DNA from: Halioxenophilus sp964342265
GTDB lineage: Bacteria > Pseudomonadota > Gammaproteobacteria > Pseudomonadales > Cellvibrionaceae
DNA: 39,652 bases
Direction of reading: 5' to 3'
Assembly: GCA_964342265.1 (NCBI GenBank)
Contig: CAYFFE010000020.1
Coordinates: 1 to 39,652, forward strand
Part shown: piece after piece, positions 1-8,176 of the stretch
Layout: the number at the start of each line of letters is the position of its first letter
Position numbering within the stretch: position 1 is the stretch's first letter
Program-made: the position numbers and the translations under genes
Notes under the pieces: model-generated
The model's database searches: none
Told to the model about the DNA's origin: nothing
What the model saw: the letters and a program-made list of their open reading frames with translations, nothing else

Positions 1-3000
1 TGCGAGCAGCGGATTTTTAATTAACCTAGCGCCTCGTTTAACGACTGATGGCACGACACTGATTAATGAAAGCCGTACCGTTGTTGTAAATTCTAATACT
101 AATCTTCGGTTGGCTATCGATGAAAGTCGTGACGCTGTGAGAGCGGGGGAAGTCGTTACTTATACTCTCAAGTATGGTAATTCTGGTTCTAGTGCTATTT
201 CTGATGCCAGTTTACATTTTACTCTACCTGATGAAATGACTTTAATCCGTGCCAGTGAAGGTGCCACAATGGAAGGTCGCTCCCTGGTATGGGACCTGGG
301 GGTTATCGATGGCAATGCAGTGGGGCAGAGAATAGTAAGGCTAAGAGCTTCCGATACATTGGAATCTGGGGCGCTTTTTGAAGCCCAGGCATCGCTTGGA
401 GGAATTGATCAGTCTACTTTGCAATCGGTAGCTCAGGCGTCTGGTTCCACTGCCTATAGTGTAAATGAGCAGCCACTAGCTTTAGCGTTGCAGGTTCAAG
501 ACTTGCCTTCTCGATCTGGGCAATCTTTAACCGTTGCTGTAACAGTAGAGAACACTTCCAGCGCACAAGTGTTTGGGGCTTCGGCGCTACTGCGTTTCCC
601 TCGCCTATTAAACAGCTTGTCTGAAAGCTTAATCACAGGTCCGATAAATGATTCCCTGTCTTGCGATGAGCGTTCATTTAGCACAACTTGTGAGTCCGAC
701 GAATTTGTTATCTGGAATATCGGTACCTTGAATCCGGGTCAGGTAATCGAAGCGGAATTACCACCTTCGATTGCTGCGAACATTGCAAACGGTGAGCTTA
801 CTCGCTTTTTGGTTGAGGTTAGTGAAGATAGCGGAACATTAAATCGAGCTTCCTATACTTTAGTAATTGATGACGCTGATGATTCTGATAATGATGGCCT
901 AGGTGGAGTCTTTGACAACTGTCCCGAGGAGGCTAACGCCAATCAAGCCAATTTCGACTTAGATGCTTTCGGCGATGTTTGTGACAGCGACGACGACAAT
1001 GATCAACTGCCCGATACTTTCGAAATTACTTTTGGTTTAAATCCGTTCGATGCCGGTGATGCTAATGAAGACCCCGACGGCGACGGGTTTGTCAATCTGG
1101 ATGAGTTCCTAAATGGCACCGATCCAAATGTGGCCGATTTGCCGCCAGTTGAGCCGCCCCAAGCAGTTGCTGGTTCAGACGTTACCGTAATCGAGGGTGA
1201 TTTGGTTACGCTTGATGGCAGTGGCAGTATAAACACTACTAGCTTCACTTGGTCGCAGGTCGGTGGTGTGGATGTGGAGTTGGATGAGGCTGCAAGCGCT
1301 AGTCCAAGTTTTACCGCACCGGCAGTTAATAGCCAAGTAGAGTTAACGTTTAGTCTGTTGGCAGAAAACGAATCGGAATCCGATAGCGATCAAGTAAATG
1401 TTATTGTGCTACCCGATTTGCCGCCTAATGCTAATGCGGGTCCAGATCAGCCTGCGTCAGGCTTGGAAGTTCGACCGGGCGATTTGGTAACACTGAATGG
1501 CGCGAGCTCCACGGATACCCGTGGTAATGAGGATACCTCCTCCGATCTTGAGTTTTCGTGGCAACAATCCGGCGGCGATTTGTCTGTAACGTTGGATGAC
1601 GCCACAGCCGCGCAGTCTGCTTTCAGTGCTCCGAATTTTGGAATTAATGGCGGTACTTTAACCTTTACTCTGACTGTAACGGATATCGATGGTCAAACAG
1701 ATACCGATACCGTACTCATTCAAGTTACGCCTCTAATACCTCCGGTTGCAAATGCTGGCCCCAATGCGAGCGTGTTGATAGGGACTGAAGTTACTTTAAA
1801 CGGTGCTAACTCTGCAGATGCTGATGGCATCATTGATAGCTACAACTGGGAACAGATCAGCGGTCCCGATGTGGCGCTAATTAATAGTACTAGTGTCCAG
1901 GCTTCTTTCACGGCTCCGGGTGAAGAATCCAGTTTGGAATTCCTTCTCACAGTAATTGATAGCGATGGCTTGGAAAGTAATGACCAGGTTGTCGTAAATG
2001 TCGGTGTTGCGCCCGTTGCAGTATGTCGTGCGGGACCAGATGTTAACGTTGATGAGCCTGTTAACTCGCTAGGTAACGATTCAATTACACTTGATGCCAG
2101 TGGCTCTACAATTGAGTCAGGCAGTATTGCATCTTATCTGTGGACTCAGATAGATGGACCCGATGTCACGCTGACAAATGCCAATACTGCAACTCCATCC
2201 TTTATGCTACCTCAGGTAAACCAGGGTGGGGCATCGTTGGTGTTCCAAGTAACTTGTACTTCTGATCTAGGCACGCAATCAAGCGATACATTAACGGTGA
2301 GTGTGAGTGACGTTAACCGTGCACCAATCGCTGATGCCGGTGCCGATCAAACCGTTCTAGAGGGAGAGGTGGTTTCTCTGGATGCAAGTACCTCGAGTGA
2401 CCCTGATGCAGACGCTATCGAGTACTTGTGGACAATTGTTAGTGGTCCGGCTGTGGCATTGAGCGACCCAATGGTTGCCACACCGAGCTTTACGGCTCCT
2501 GAGGTTGGTCCGCAAGGAAGTGCGATTGAATTGGAGGTTACTGTAATGGATAGCGGTACACCTGTTATGAGCAGTACCGATCGTGTGATAGTGAATGTAT
2601 CCAATGTCAATCAGGCGCCAAGCGCGGTTATTGAGTCAATAGCTCCCGTGGCAGCTCGCTCCACAGTTAGTTTGGATGCTAGCGGGTCTCTTGATGTAGA
2701 TGGTACCGCTTTGACCTTTAATTGGGTGCAAACAGCTGGAACACAAGTAACCTTGCAAGGTGCGGACACGGCTACACCAAGTTTCCAATTGCCAGATGTT
2801 GATGTCGCTGGTGAGGTTCTGACTTTCGAGGTAGTCGTTAGTGATGGTTCTTTGATGAGCAGCGCAGAGATCGATGTGGTAGTAGAGCATGTCGTGGCCG
2901 CGCCGCAAACGACAGTTGCTCTTTTGGATGGGTTTAGTCAGACCATTGTCCCTGATGCGGGCGAACAGATTGTTCTTGGATTTGTTGTTACTAGCTCCGA

Positions 3001-3238
3001 GCTAGGTAATGAGCTGCGATCCATTACTCTGCAAGGTTCTGGAGAGTTGGATGAAGTCACAGATGTCAGCCAAGTCCGCTTGTATTTGGATGGGAATGGT
3101 GACGGAGAGGTCGAGCCCGCTGAGTTATTAGAAATGGGCGAATACCAAGCTGACGATGGAGAGTTAACTCTTGTACTGACTAACTCAATTCCTTTGCCGG
3201 AAGGATCACTGAGTTTCTTAGTTACCTACGAACTTTAA
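1..3238 (+). CDS. Large secreted/surface protein with DUF11-like, thrombospondin type 3 and PKD-like repeats (5' end outside window)
   Basis: The frame is open from base 2 to the TAA at 3236-3238 with no stop, so this is the C-terminal part (about 1,078 residues) of a longer protein. The first in-frame TTG, at 110, is not a credible start because typical DUF11 sequence precedes it. Domains in order: two DUF11-like beta-sandwich segments (about 80-870), an Asp-rich thrombospondin type 3 stretch (about 870-1130; motifs DSDNDG, DNCP, DPDGDG) expected to bind calcium, then about six PKD/REJ-like repeats beginning near 1154, 1421, 1739, 2009, 2318 and 2611, each opening like PPVANAGP and carrying a 'W.Q..GP.V.L' core. 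The end is a separate domain (from about 2900) with an EF-hand-like DGNGDGEVEPAEL loop. Such proteins are exported adhesin or scaffold proteins, which is inferred because the signal peptide lies outside. No catalytic domain is visible here. It is followed after 18 bp by a small lipoprotein gene. Confidence 0.88.
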   Translation, partial: ASSGFLINLAPRLTTDGTTLINESRTVVVNSNTNLRLAIDESRDAVRAGEVVTYTLKYGNSGSSAISDASLHFTLPDEMTLIRASEGATMEGRSLVWDLGVIDGNAVGQRIVRLRASDTLESGALFEAQASLGGIDQSTLQSVAQASGSTAYSVNEQPLALALQVQDLPSRSGQSLTVAVTVENTSSAQVFGASALLRFPRLLNSLSESLITGPINDSLSCDERSFSTTCESDEFVIWNIGTLNPGQVIEAELPPSIAANIANGELTRFLVEVSEDSGTLNRASYTLVIDDADDSDNDGLGGVFDNCPEEANANQANFDLDAFGDVCDSDDDNDQLPDTFEITFGLNPFDAGDANEDPDGDGFVNLDEFLNGTDPNVADLPPVEPPQAVAGSDVTVIEGDLVTLDGSGSINTTSFTWSQVGGVDVELDEAASASPSFTAPAVNSQVELTFSLLAENESESDSDQVNVIVLPDLPPNANAGPDQPASGLEVRPGDLVTLNGASSTDTRGNEDTSSDLEFSWQQSGGDLSVTLDDATAAQSAFSAPNFGINGGTLTFTLTVTDIDGQTDTDTVLIQVTPLIPPVANAGPNASVLIGTEVTLNGANSADADGIIDSYNWEQISGPDVALINSTSVQASFTAPGEESSLEFLLTVIDSDGLESNDQVVVNVGVAPVAVCRAGPDVNVDEPVNSLGNDSITLDASGSTIESGSIASYLWTQIDGPDVTLTNANTATPSFMLPQVNQGGASLVFQVTCTSDLGTQSSDTLTVSVSDVNRAPIADAGADQTVLEGEVVSLDASTSSDPDADAIEYLWTIVSGPAVALSDPMVATPSFTAPEVGPQGSAIELEVTVMDSGTPVMSSTDRVIVNVSNVNQAPSAVIESIAPVAARSTVSLDASGSLDVDGTALTFNWVQTAGTQVTLQGADTATPSFQLPDVDVAGEVLTFEVVVSDGSLMSSAEIDVVVEHVVAAPQTTVALLDGFSQTIVPDAGEQIVLGFVVTSSELGNELRSITLQGSGELDEVTDVSQVRLYLDGNGDGEVEPAELLEMGEYQADDGELTLVLTNSIPLPEGSLSFLVTYEL

Positions 3239-3256
3239 GGATTGGAGATCAGTAAA

Positions 3257-3484
3257 ATGGATAAAATATTTAAGCTAGTACTAGTAACCTGTTTGATGGC
3301 CTTGCTAACGGCGTGTATTGGCGATGATTCTGATGATGATCAGCAAGACTCAGCGCCCCCAGCTCCTGAGCCGGTTGAGTTTTCTGTCGAATTGGTTGAC
3401 ATAAATGTTGTAAGGGTCGCTACGGAGGAATCTGTTGACGTCGATACAGAGCAAGTAGCTAGCGGGGAGCTGGTTCTGCAATAG
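3257..3484 (+). CDS. Small Asp-rich lipoprotein, function unknown
   Basis: A 75-residue protein starting at ATG 3257, with GGAG at 3244-3247 at good spacing. An in-frame TTG at 3242 lies upstream of this site and is rejected. The N-terminus is a lipoprotein signal (KIFKLVLVTCLMALLTAC) with lipobox LTAC, so the mature protein would begin at Cys and be lipid-anchored. The next residues, GDDSDDDQQD, are strongly acidic, followed by a Pro-rich linker (APPAPEPV) and a short tail of alternating hydrophobic residues. I recognise no family. It lies 18 bp behind the large repeat protein and is probably co-transcribed with it, so it may be its lipid-anchored accessory partner; that is inference only. 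Confidence 0.75.
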   Translation: MDKIFKLVLVTCLMALLTACIGDDSDDDQQDSAPPAPEPVEFSVELVDINVVRVATEESVDVDTEQVASGELVLQ

Positions 3485-3499
3485 TTTAGGTTGCTGTTT

Positions 3500-3538
3500 C
3501 CAGCTTGGATTCTTTATGGATGAATTAATCCAAGCTGG
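3500..3538. repeat. Perfect 12-bp inverted repeat
   Basis: CCAGCTTGGATT (3500-3511) is matched exactly by AATCCAAGCTGG (3527-3538) with a 15-base loop, 15 bp after the small lipoprotein gene. No T-run follows on the plus strand, so it is not a classical intrinsic terminator. It could be an mRNA 3'-end stabilising hairpin. Confidence 0.6.
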
Positions 3539-3651
3539 GTAACAGAGTATTTACTACATGCTTTTTAAGGTCTTATAAATATAGCTTGCAGTAATGTTAA
3601 TCTGTCTGAAATGGCTTGAATTAAATTAGGTATATTCAGAGATGTTTTTTT

Positions 3652-3681
3652 AAAACGGTGGGTTTCCTCACCGTTTTTTTT
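3652..3681 (+). terminator. Intrinsic terminator behind the surface-protein/lipoprotein genes
   Basis: The stem AAAACGGTG (3652-3660) / CACCGTTTT (3669-3677) has loop GGTTTCCT and a run of eight T on the plus strand. It sits between the plus-strand lipoprotein gene and the convergent queG. A run of T then A on the other side (from about 3645) could give weak termination of queG as well. Confidence 0.85.
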
Positions 3682-3699
3682 GTTGGGGTAACGGACGGC

Positions 3700-4833
3700 T
3701 TAACCCCATTTATGCCCAACAATCTTTCGTCGCCGGCGGCGTGGATTCTCGTGTTGTTTTAATGCCCACTGTACATGTTCTTGCACTAATTCAGACGCAT
3801 AATTTAATCGACTTTTTAATGCGTTAATAACGGGATCTGTGGTTGGAGCATTACCCAGGGCAACGGCAATGTTACGCAGCCAGCCTTCGTAGCCGGTTCT
3901 TCTTATGGCCGAGCCTTCGGTGTTTGTTAAAAATTGCTCTTCACTCCATAAAAATAATTCCACTAATTGACTTTGGTCGAGTCCGTGGCGGGGTTGAAAG
4001 TCTTGCTCTTGTGTAACGCTCGCCCATTTATTCCAGGGACAGATGGCTTGGCAGTCGTCGCAGCCAAATATGCGGTTGCCCATTACCTCGCGAAATTCCG
4101 CCGGGATCGAACCTTTGTGTTCGATGGTTAAATAGGAAATGCAGCGGCGAGCATCCAGTTGGTAGGGCGCAGTAAAGGCGTCGGTAGGGCAGATTTTTAA
4201 ACAGCTTATGCAATCGCCGCAGTGGTTTTCGGCTTGCTGGGTGTTGATCGGTAATGGCAGGCTGGTAAAAATCTCGCCCAAAAAAAACCAGGAGCCTGCT
4301 TGTTTGTTAATAATTAATGTGTGTTTTCCGGTCCAGCCAAGGCCTGCTTTTTCGGCTAACGGTCTTTCCAAAACCGGTGCGCTGTCCACAAAGGCGCGCT
4401 GTGTGGGCGTGGCCAAGCCCAACGCTTCGGCTCGGTTTTGCAGTTGCTGTGCGAGCTTGGCCAGGCGTTTACGAATCAGTTTGTGGTAGTCGCGCCCGAG
4501 TGTGTAACGAGAAATATAAGCGAGTTCGGGGGATTTTAGGGTTTTGATTTGCTCGGTATTTTCTGGCAAATAGTTGAGGCGTACACAAACAATACGGGCG
4601 GTGTTGGGGACTAATAAATCGGGTTGGGTGCGTTTTTCGAAATGCTCAGCGAGCCATTTCATTTCGCCTTGGTAGCCGGCATCGAGCCACGCTTTAAAGC
4701 GCGCGCTTTGATCGGATAAATCGCAATCGGCCACGCCCACCTGCTGAAATCCCAGCTCCCGGGCCAGTGATTCCAGCTCTTGGCGCAATTGGCTTAATGG
4801 TTGGGCGGGCGGGTCGGAGGCAATTAGCGACAT
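3700..4833 (-). CDS. queG: Epoxyqueuosine reductase QueG
   Basis: A 377-residue cytoplasmic iron-sulfur/cobalamin enzyme that reduces epoxyqueuosine to queuosine in the wobble position of GUN-anticodon tRNAs, the last step of queuosine synthesis. Visible features are DSAPVLER near residue 150 (the conserved Asp region), a first cluster motif CGDCISCLKICP (Cys205/208/211/215) and a second CDDCQAICPWNKW (Cys258/261/265), as expected for two 4Fe-4S clusters. The length is normal. The C-terminus is very basic (PRRRRRKIVGHKWG), which may help tRNA contact. In enterobacteria and pseudomonads queG is divergent from nnr. Here the same orientation is kept, but a GST and an HxlR gene lie between them. 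The ATG at 4833 begins 54 bp past the GST stop, on the same strand and downstream of it. Confidence 0.96.
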   Translation of the reverse strand: MSLIASDPPAQPLSQLRQELESLARELGFQQVGVADCDLSDQSARFKAWLDAGYQGEMKWLAEHFEKRTQPDLLVPNTARIVCVRLNYLPENTEQIKTLKSPELAYISRYTLGRDYHKLIRKRLAKLAQQLQNRAEALGLATPTQRAFVDSAPVLERPLAEKAGLGWTGKHTLIINKQAGSWFFLGEIFTSLPLPINTQQAENHCGDCISCLKICPTDAFTAPYQLDARRCISYLTIEHKGSIPAEFREVMGNRIFGCDDCQAICPWNKWASVTQEQDFQPRHGLDQSQLVELFLWSEEQFLTNTEGSAIRRTGYEGWLRNIAVALGNAPTTDPVINALKSRLNYASELVQEHVQWALKQHENPRRRRRKIVGHKWG

Positions 4834-4887
4834 AACAACACATTGGGTCGAACAATTGCCTCCATCTTAGCATTGATCGGCGGGAAT

Positions 4888-5538
4888 TTACTTTTCTGCG
4901 AGGAAAGTAAAAATACCGCGGCCGGGTAGGCGATCCAGTGCTTTGTTAATGGATGGACGCTCAGCCATGGTTTCGTACCAGCGGCTGATATTTTGGTAGC
5001 CGGTGAGATCCAGGCTGGTGAAGCTTTGGATTTGGCACAATGCGAAGGCTACGGTGTCGGCAATGGATATATCGTTACCGGCAAAGTAGGTGTTTTTAGC
5101 CAGTTGCTGCTCAATAAGTGGCAACTGTTGTCCTAGATTGGTGTGGGCTTCCTGGGTTTTGGTGGGATCGGGATCTTGGCCCAGGTAGTTTGGTTTTACA
5201 CCTTCTTCCCAGGCGTAAAACATCATCCAGCGGCTGACTTGATAACCCATATAGTCGATCCACTGATTCACTTCGGCGCGCTGCTCGGGGGTGTCACCGT
5301 AGAGCTTGTTGTCGTTTAATTCTGCAATTAGGCGACATAAGTTATTGCTTTCAAAATAAAATTTGCCGTTGTGCTCCAAAACTGGAACTTTTCCTGCTGG
5401 GTGGCGTTCAAGGTGTTCTGGGGTTTTGTGCTCCAGTTTAGTGGCGTCCAGTATTTCCAGTTCATACTCCTGACCCAATTCCTCGGCGGTGTAGAGAATT
5501 TTGGTCAAGTTAAAGGTTGGGAAGCTATAGATCTTCAT
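4888..5538 (-). CDS. Glutathione S-transferase family protein
   Basis: A 216-residue GST. I place the start at 5538 (MKIYSFPTFN), preceded by GGAG (GGAGATCCC then ATG). The longer open frame to 5736 would run through the regulatory gap and into the divergent gene, and gives a non-GST-like leader. The N-terminal thioredoxin fold (about 1-78) has the cis-proline motif GKVPVLE (Pro52) and the glutathione-binding ES pair (Glu63-Ser64). The C-terminal helical domain (about 88-205) has the family's N-capping region, SIADTVAFA. The catalytic Ser/Tyr/Cys near residue 10 is not obvious (NLTKI). It is transcribed divergently from an HxlR-type regulator, so induction by an electrophile or oxidant is a natural inference. 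The substrate is unknown. Confidence 0.9.
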   Translation of the reverse strand: MKIYSFPTFNLTKILYTAEELGQEYELEILDATKLEHKTPEHLERHPAGKVPVLEHNGKFYFESNNLCRLIAELNDNKLYGDTPEQRAEVNQWIDYMGYQVSRWMMFYAWEEGVKPNYLGQDPDPTKTQEAHTNLGQQLPLIEQQLAKNTYFAGNDISIADTVAFALCQIQSFTSLDLTGYQNISRWYETMAERPSINKALDRLPGRGIFTFLAEK

Positions 5539-5574
5539 GGGATCTCCGAGAATTATCGTTGTGGTTGCAAAACG

Positions 5575-5620
5575 CAAGCAAACAGTACGAGCTATACTTC
5601 CAAAATGCAAGTAAGTATAT
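5575..5620. promoter_or_regulatory. Divergent GST/HxlR control region with nested dyads (putative HxlR operator)
   Basis: The 91-bp gap between the divergent GST and HxlR genes holds a perfect 7-bp dyad, TATACTT (5593-5599) / AAGTATA (5613-5619). Inside it is a second dyad, TACTT (5595-5599) / AAGTA (5609-5613), so AAGTA occurs twice in direct repeat on one arm. HxlR-family dimers bind dyads of this general kind, often containing ACTT/AAGT half-sites, so this is the likely operator for both genes. A weak minus-strand promoter can be drawn (TTGCAT, 17 bp, TACTGT, the latter at 5582-5587) whose -35 falls inside the dyad. The promoter reading is low confidence. Confidence 0.5.
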
Positions 5621-5629
5621 TGGCAAGCG

Positions 5630-6058
5630 ATGATAGAAATTGACAAAAAACGTTCCAAGTGCGCGCTGGCGAATGGTCTAGAGATTCTGGGCGATCGCTG
5701 GTCGCTGTTGATTATCCGGGATTTGATGTTTACCAATCGCCGGGAGTTTTCTCATTTCCTTAATTCTGGCGAAGGTATTTCTACCAATATTTTGTCCGAT
5801 CGATTGGAGCGCCTGCAAAACGCGGGCGTTATTAGCAAAAAACCGCATCCCAGCCACGGTAAAAAATTCATTTACGATCTCACCGAGCTGGGTGTGGCGC
5901 TCGCCCCCACCATTGTCGAACTCAATTTATGGGCCTGTTCCGCCATTGATGGCACTCGTGTGCCGCGCCGGGCGTTGGATATGATGCGTAATCATCGAGA
6001 AAAATTGCTCGAAATGATTGCCCAACGTCAGCCCCTCTATGAGCTGGATCTCAGCTAG
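5630..6058 (+). CDS. HxlR-family winged-helix transcriptional regulator
   Basis: 142 residues starting at ATG 5630. It shows the HxlR signature: an N-terminal Cys (Cys11 in SKCALANGLEILGDRWS), then LGDRWSLLIIRDLMF, the recognition part with ISTNILSDRLERLQNAGVI, and the wing. Members are dimeric regulators, many of which sense electrophiles or oxidants through this Cys and control a neighbouring redox gene. Here the neighbour is the divergent GST, 91 bp away, with a dyad between them. The ribosome-binding site is weak (GGCAAG). The stop codon lies just before the extended -10 promoter of nnr. Confidence 0.92.
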   Translation: MIEIDKKRSKCALANGLEILGDRWSLLIIRDLMFTNRREFSHFLNSGEGISTNILSDRLERLQNAGVISKKPHPSHGKKFIYDLTELGVALAPTIVELNLWACSAIDGTRVPRRALDMMRNHREKLLEMIAQRQPLYELDLS

Positions 6059-6062
6059 GCTC

Positions 6063-6071
6063 TGGTATAAT
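6063..6071 (+). promoter_or_regulatory. Extended -10 promoter for the nnr operon
   Basis: TGGTATAAT at 6063-6071 is a full extended -10 (TGn plus consensus TATAAT) 30 bp before the nnr start. The -35 region (around 6043-6048) is poor, which fits an extended -10 promoter. Transcription would begin near 6078. Confidence 0.6.
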
Positions 6072-6100
6072 TTCTCGGTTTTTAACCATCAGGCCTTGTA

Positions 6101-7609
6101 ATGACCGCACAATCGCTACCCAAAAATCTCTACTCCGCCGCCCAAGTACGGGCGATGGATCACTCCGCCATTAACGAACACGGTATACCCGGCGCACAAT
6201 TAATGAAGCGTGCCGGGCGCGTTTGTTTTGAGGCGCTGCTGCAACAATTTCCCAATCCGCAAGCCCTTACCGTTTTTTGTGGCGGTGGCAATAACGGTGG
6301 CGACGGTTACGTTATCGCCGCACTAGCCCAGCAGGCCAATATTCCGGTGCGAGTGGTGTATCTGGTGAGTCCCGATACGCTCACCGGCGACGCCCAGCGT
6401 GCGTTTGCCTATGCCCAACAAGAAGGCGTGGTCTGTGAGGCCTGGCACACTGACCTGTCGTTGAATGAGGGCATTGTTGTCGATGCTTTACTCGGCACGG
6501 GGCTTTCTGGTGCTGTGCGCGGCGATTACGTCGAAGTCATTAATCGCATCAACGATGCGGGCTTGCCGGTGTTGGCGGTGGATATTCCCAGCGGTCTGCA
6601 CGCCGATACCGGGGCCGTGCTGGGCGCAGCGGTTTGCGCGTCGCTTACGTGTACCTTTATTGGCCTTAAAGCAGGGCTTGTCACTGGCGAAGGGCCGTCG
6701 GTGGTCGGGGATTTGATCTATCACGATCTCGAGGTGCCGGCTCAAGTTTTGGGAGCTGCCGCCACGGCTGAGCGATTGTGTTTGGAGGACTTGTTAGCGC
6801 AATTACCCGAACGACGCCAGAGCGCGCACAAGGGGAGTTTTGGTCACGCGTTAATTATCGGCGGTGATGTGGGCTACGGCGGTGCGGCAATTATGGCCAG
6901 CCAAGCCTGCGCTCGCATGGGTGCGGGTTTAACCAGCTTGGCGACTCAGCCCGACAACACCGTGGCTTGCAACGTAAGCCAGCCAGAGATTATGGCCGCG
7001 CCCATTCGCACCGGCGTAGAGGTCAATCCGTTGCTAGATAAAGCCACTGTTGTTGCGGTGGGGCCGGGGCTTGGTGTGCAGCCGTGGGCCGAGCAATTGT
7101 TTTTTATGGCAGTTCAATCGCAAAAAACGCTGGTGATCGACGCCGATGCGCTCAATTTATTGGCCAAAAATTTAGGCCGTGAGATTTTAATTCAAGACCG
7201 CACGCGCACCCGCGTTTTAACGCCGCATCCGGGTGAAGCCGGACGGCTATTAAATTGTACCAGTGGCGAAATACAGGCCGATCGATTTAATGCCGCCAAA
7301 CAATTAGCGGAAAAATACCAAGCAATTGTGGTGTTAAAAGGCTCGGGTACGGTAATCGCCACACCAAGCGGTGAATTATTTGTTTGCGATTTAGGCAATC
7401 CCGGCATGGCCAGTGGCGGGATGGGCGATGTGCTCACGGGAATGATTGCCGGATTACTCGTACAAAATATTGAACCGCTCTTGGCCGTTAAGCTCGCCGT
7501 GTGCCTGCACGGGCAGGCCGCAGACGATATGGCCATTAATTTTGGTCAGCGTGGATTGTTGGCCACCGATTTAATTGATCAAGCGCGAGCGTTATTGAAT
7601 GGATTCTGA
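6101..7609 (+). CDS. nnr: Bifunctional NAD(P)H-hydrate epimerase / ADP-dependent NAD(P)H-hydrate dehydratase
   Basis: A 502-residue metabolite-repair enzyme of the YjeF type. The N-terminal domain (about 1-215) interconverts R and S forms of damaged NAD(P)H hydrate, with dinucleotide-binding loop GGGNNGGDGYV at 61-71, DALLGTGLSG at 128-137 and AVDIPSGLHADTG with Asp161. The C-terminal ribokinase-like domain (about 230-500) uses ADP to dehydrate the S form back to NAD(P)H, with HKGSFGHALIIGG near 243, VVAVGPGLG, LVIDADALNLL, RVLTPHPGEAGRLL and the ATP/ADP-site motif GMASGGMGDVLTG near 440. The length is normal for the fusion. It overlaps tsaE by 11 bp, so translation is probably coupled. Confidence 0.96.
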   Translation: MTAQSLPKNLYSAAQVRAMDHSAINEHGIPGAQLMKRAGRVCFEALLQQFPNPQALTVFCGGGNNGGDGYVIAALAQQANIPVRVVYLVSPDTLTGDAQRAFAYAQQEGVVCEAWHTDLSLNEGIVVDALLGTGLSGAVRGDYVEVINRINDAGLPVLAVDIPSGLHADTGAVLGAAVCASLTCTFIGLKAGLVTGEGPSVVGDLIYHDLEVPAQVLGAAATAERLCLEDLLAQLPERRQSAHKGSFGHALIIGGDVGYGGAAIMASQACARMGAGLTSLATQPDNTVACNVSQPEIMAAPIRTGVEVNPLLDKATVVAVGPGLGVQPWAEQLFFMAVQSQKTLVIDADALNLLAKNLGREILIQDRTRTRVLTPHPGEAGRLLNCTSGEIQADRFNAAKQLAEKYQAIVVLKGSGTVIATPSGELFVCDLGNPGMASGGMGDVLTGMIAGLLVQNIEPLLAVKLAVCLHGQAADDMAINFGQRGLLATDLIDQARALLNGF

Positions 7610-8108
7610 GGCGCACGAGCACGATCAGCGGCAAGTATTTTTATCGGATAGCCAAGCCACTGAGGCACTTGGTGCGGCGCTGGCGGATGCCATTAGCGTC
7701 GAGGCCAATCGCCCGCTGGTGATATTTTTGCAAGGCGATCTCGGTGCGGGCAAAACAACGTTTTCGCGGGGATTTATTCACAGCCTCGGTCATACAGGTG
7801 CGGTTAAGAGTCCCACTTATACACTGGTCGAACCCTACGAAAATACGCACGTGCCGATTTTTCATTTTGATCTGTATCGCCTGGCCGACCCCGAAGAGTT
7901 GGAATTTATTGGAATTCGTGATTATTTTCAGAAAAGATGTATTCTTTTAGTGGAATGGCCTGTAAAAGGGCAGGGTTATTTGCCCCAGGCCGATCTAGGC
8001 GTTAGTGTAAGCGTCGTTAAAAAAAATGCACACGTAGGGCGAGAAGCGAGAATAACCGCGCATTCCGTCGAGGGGCGAGCGGTACTAGCGTCACTGCAAT
8101 TCGATTAA
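7599..8108 (+). CDS. tsaE: tRNA threonylcarbamoyladenosine biosynthesis ATPase TsaE
   Basis: 169 residues. P-loop ATPase that works with TsaB and TsaD to put the t6A modification on A37 of ANN-decoding tRNAs. Visible motifs: Walker A GDLGAGKTT (about 46-54), SPTYTLVEPY, HFDLYRL and LVEWP. The length is slightly above the usual 150-160 because of a short N-terminal extension (MDSEAHEHDQRQ). Its start lies inside nnr (11-bp overlap), the same arrangement as yjeF-yjeE in Escherichia coli. Confidence 0.95.
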   Translation: MDSEAHEHDQRQVFLSDSQATEALGAALADAISVEANRPLVIFLQGDLGAGKTTFSRGFIHSLGHTGAVKSPTYTLVEPYENTHVPIFHFDLYRLADPEELEFIGIRDYFQKRCILLVEWPVKGQGYLPQADLGVSVSVVKKNAHVGREARITAHSVEGRAVLASLQFD

Positions 8109-8129
8109 TACCATCGAGTTGTCGAATTG
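8097..8129. repeat. 8-bp inverted repeat across the tsaE stop codon
   Basis: CAATTCGA (8097-8104) and TCGAATTG (8122-8129) are exact reverse complements separated by 17 bases and span the end of tsaE. No T-run follows, so termination is unlikely. It may be only a weak mRNA hairpin between tsaE and amiB. Confidence 0.4.
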
Positions 8130-8176
8130 ATTCCGAAATGTGCCCGGCTGTGGGCAAATAAAAAAACGGTTCACAC

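Noticed and set aside
3500..3538. Inverted repeat as an intrinsic terminator
   Set aside because: The stem is perfect, but no T-run follows. The real terminator with eight T lies at 3652-3681, so this was kept only as a repeat.
5539..5736. N-terminal extension of the GST gene (66 codons)
   Set aside because: It would cross the operator and overlap the HxlR gene. A standard GST N-terminus with GGAG lies at 5538.
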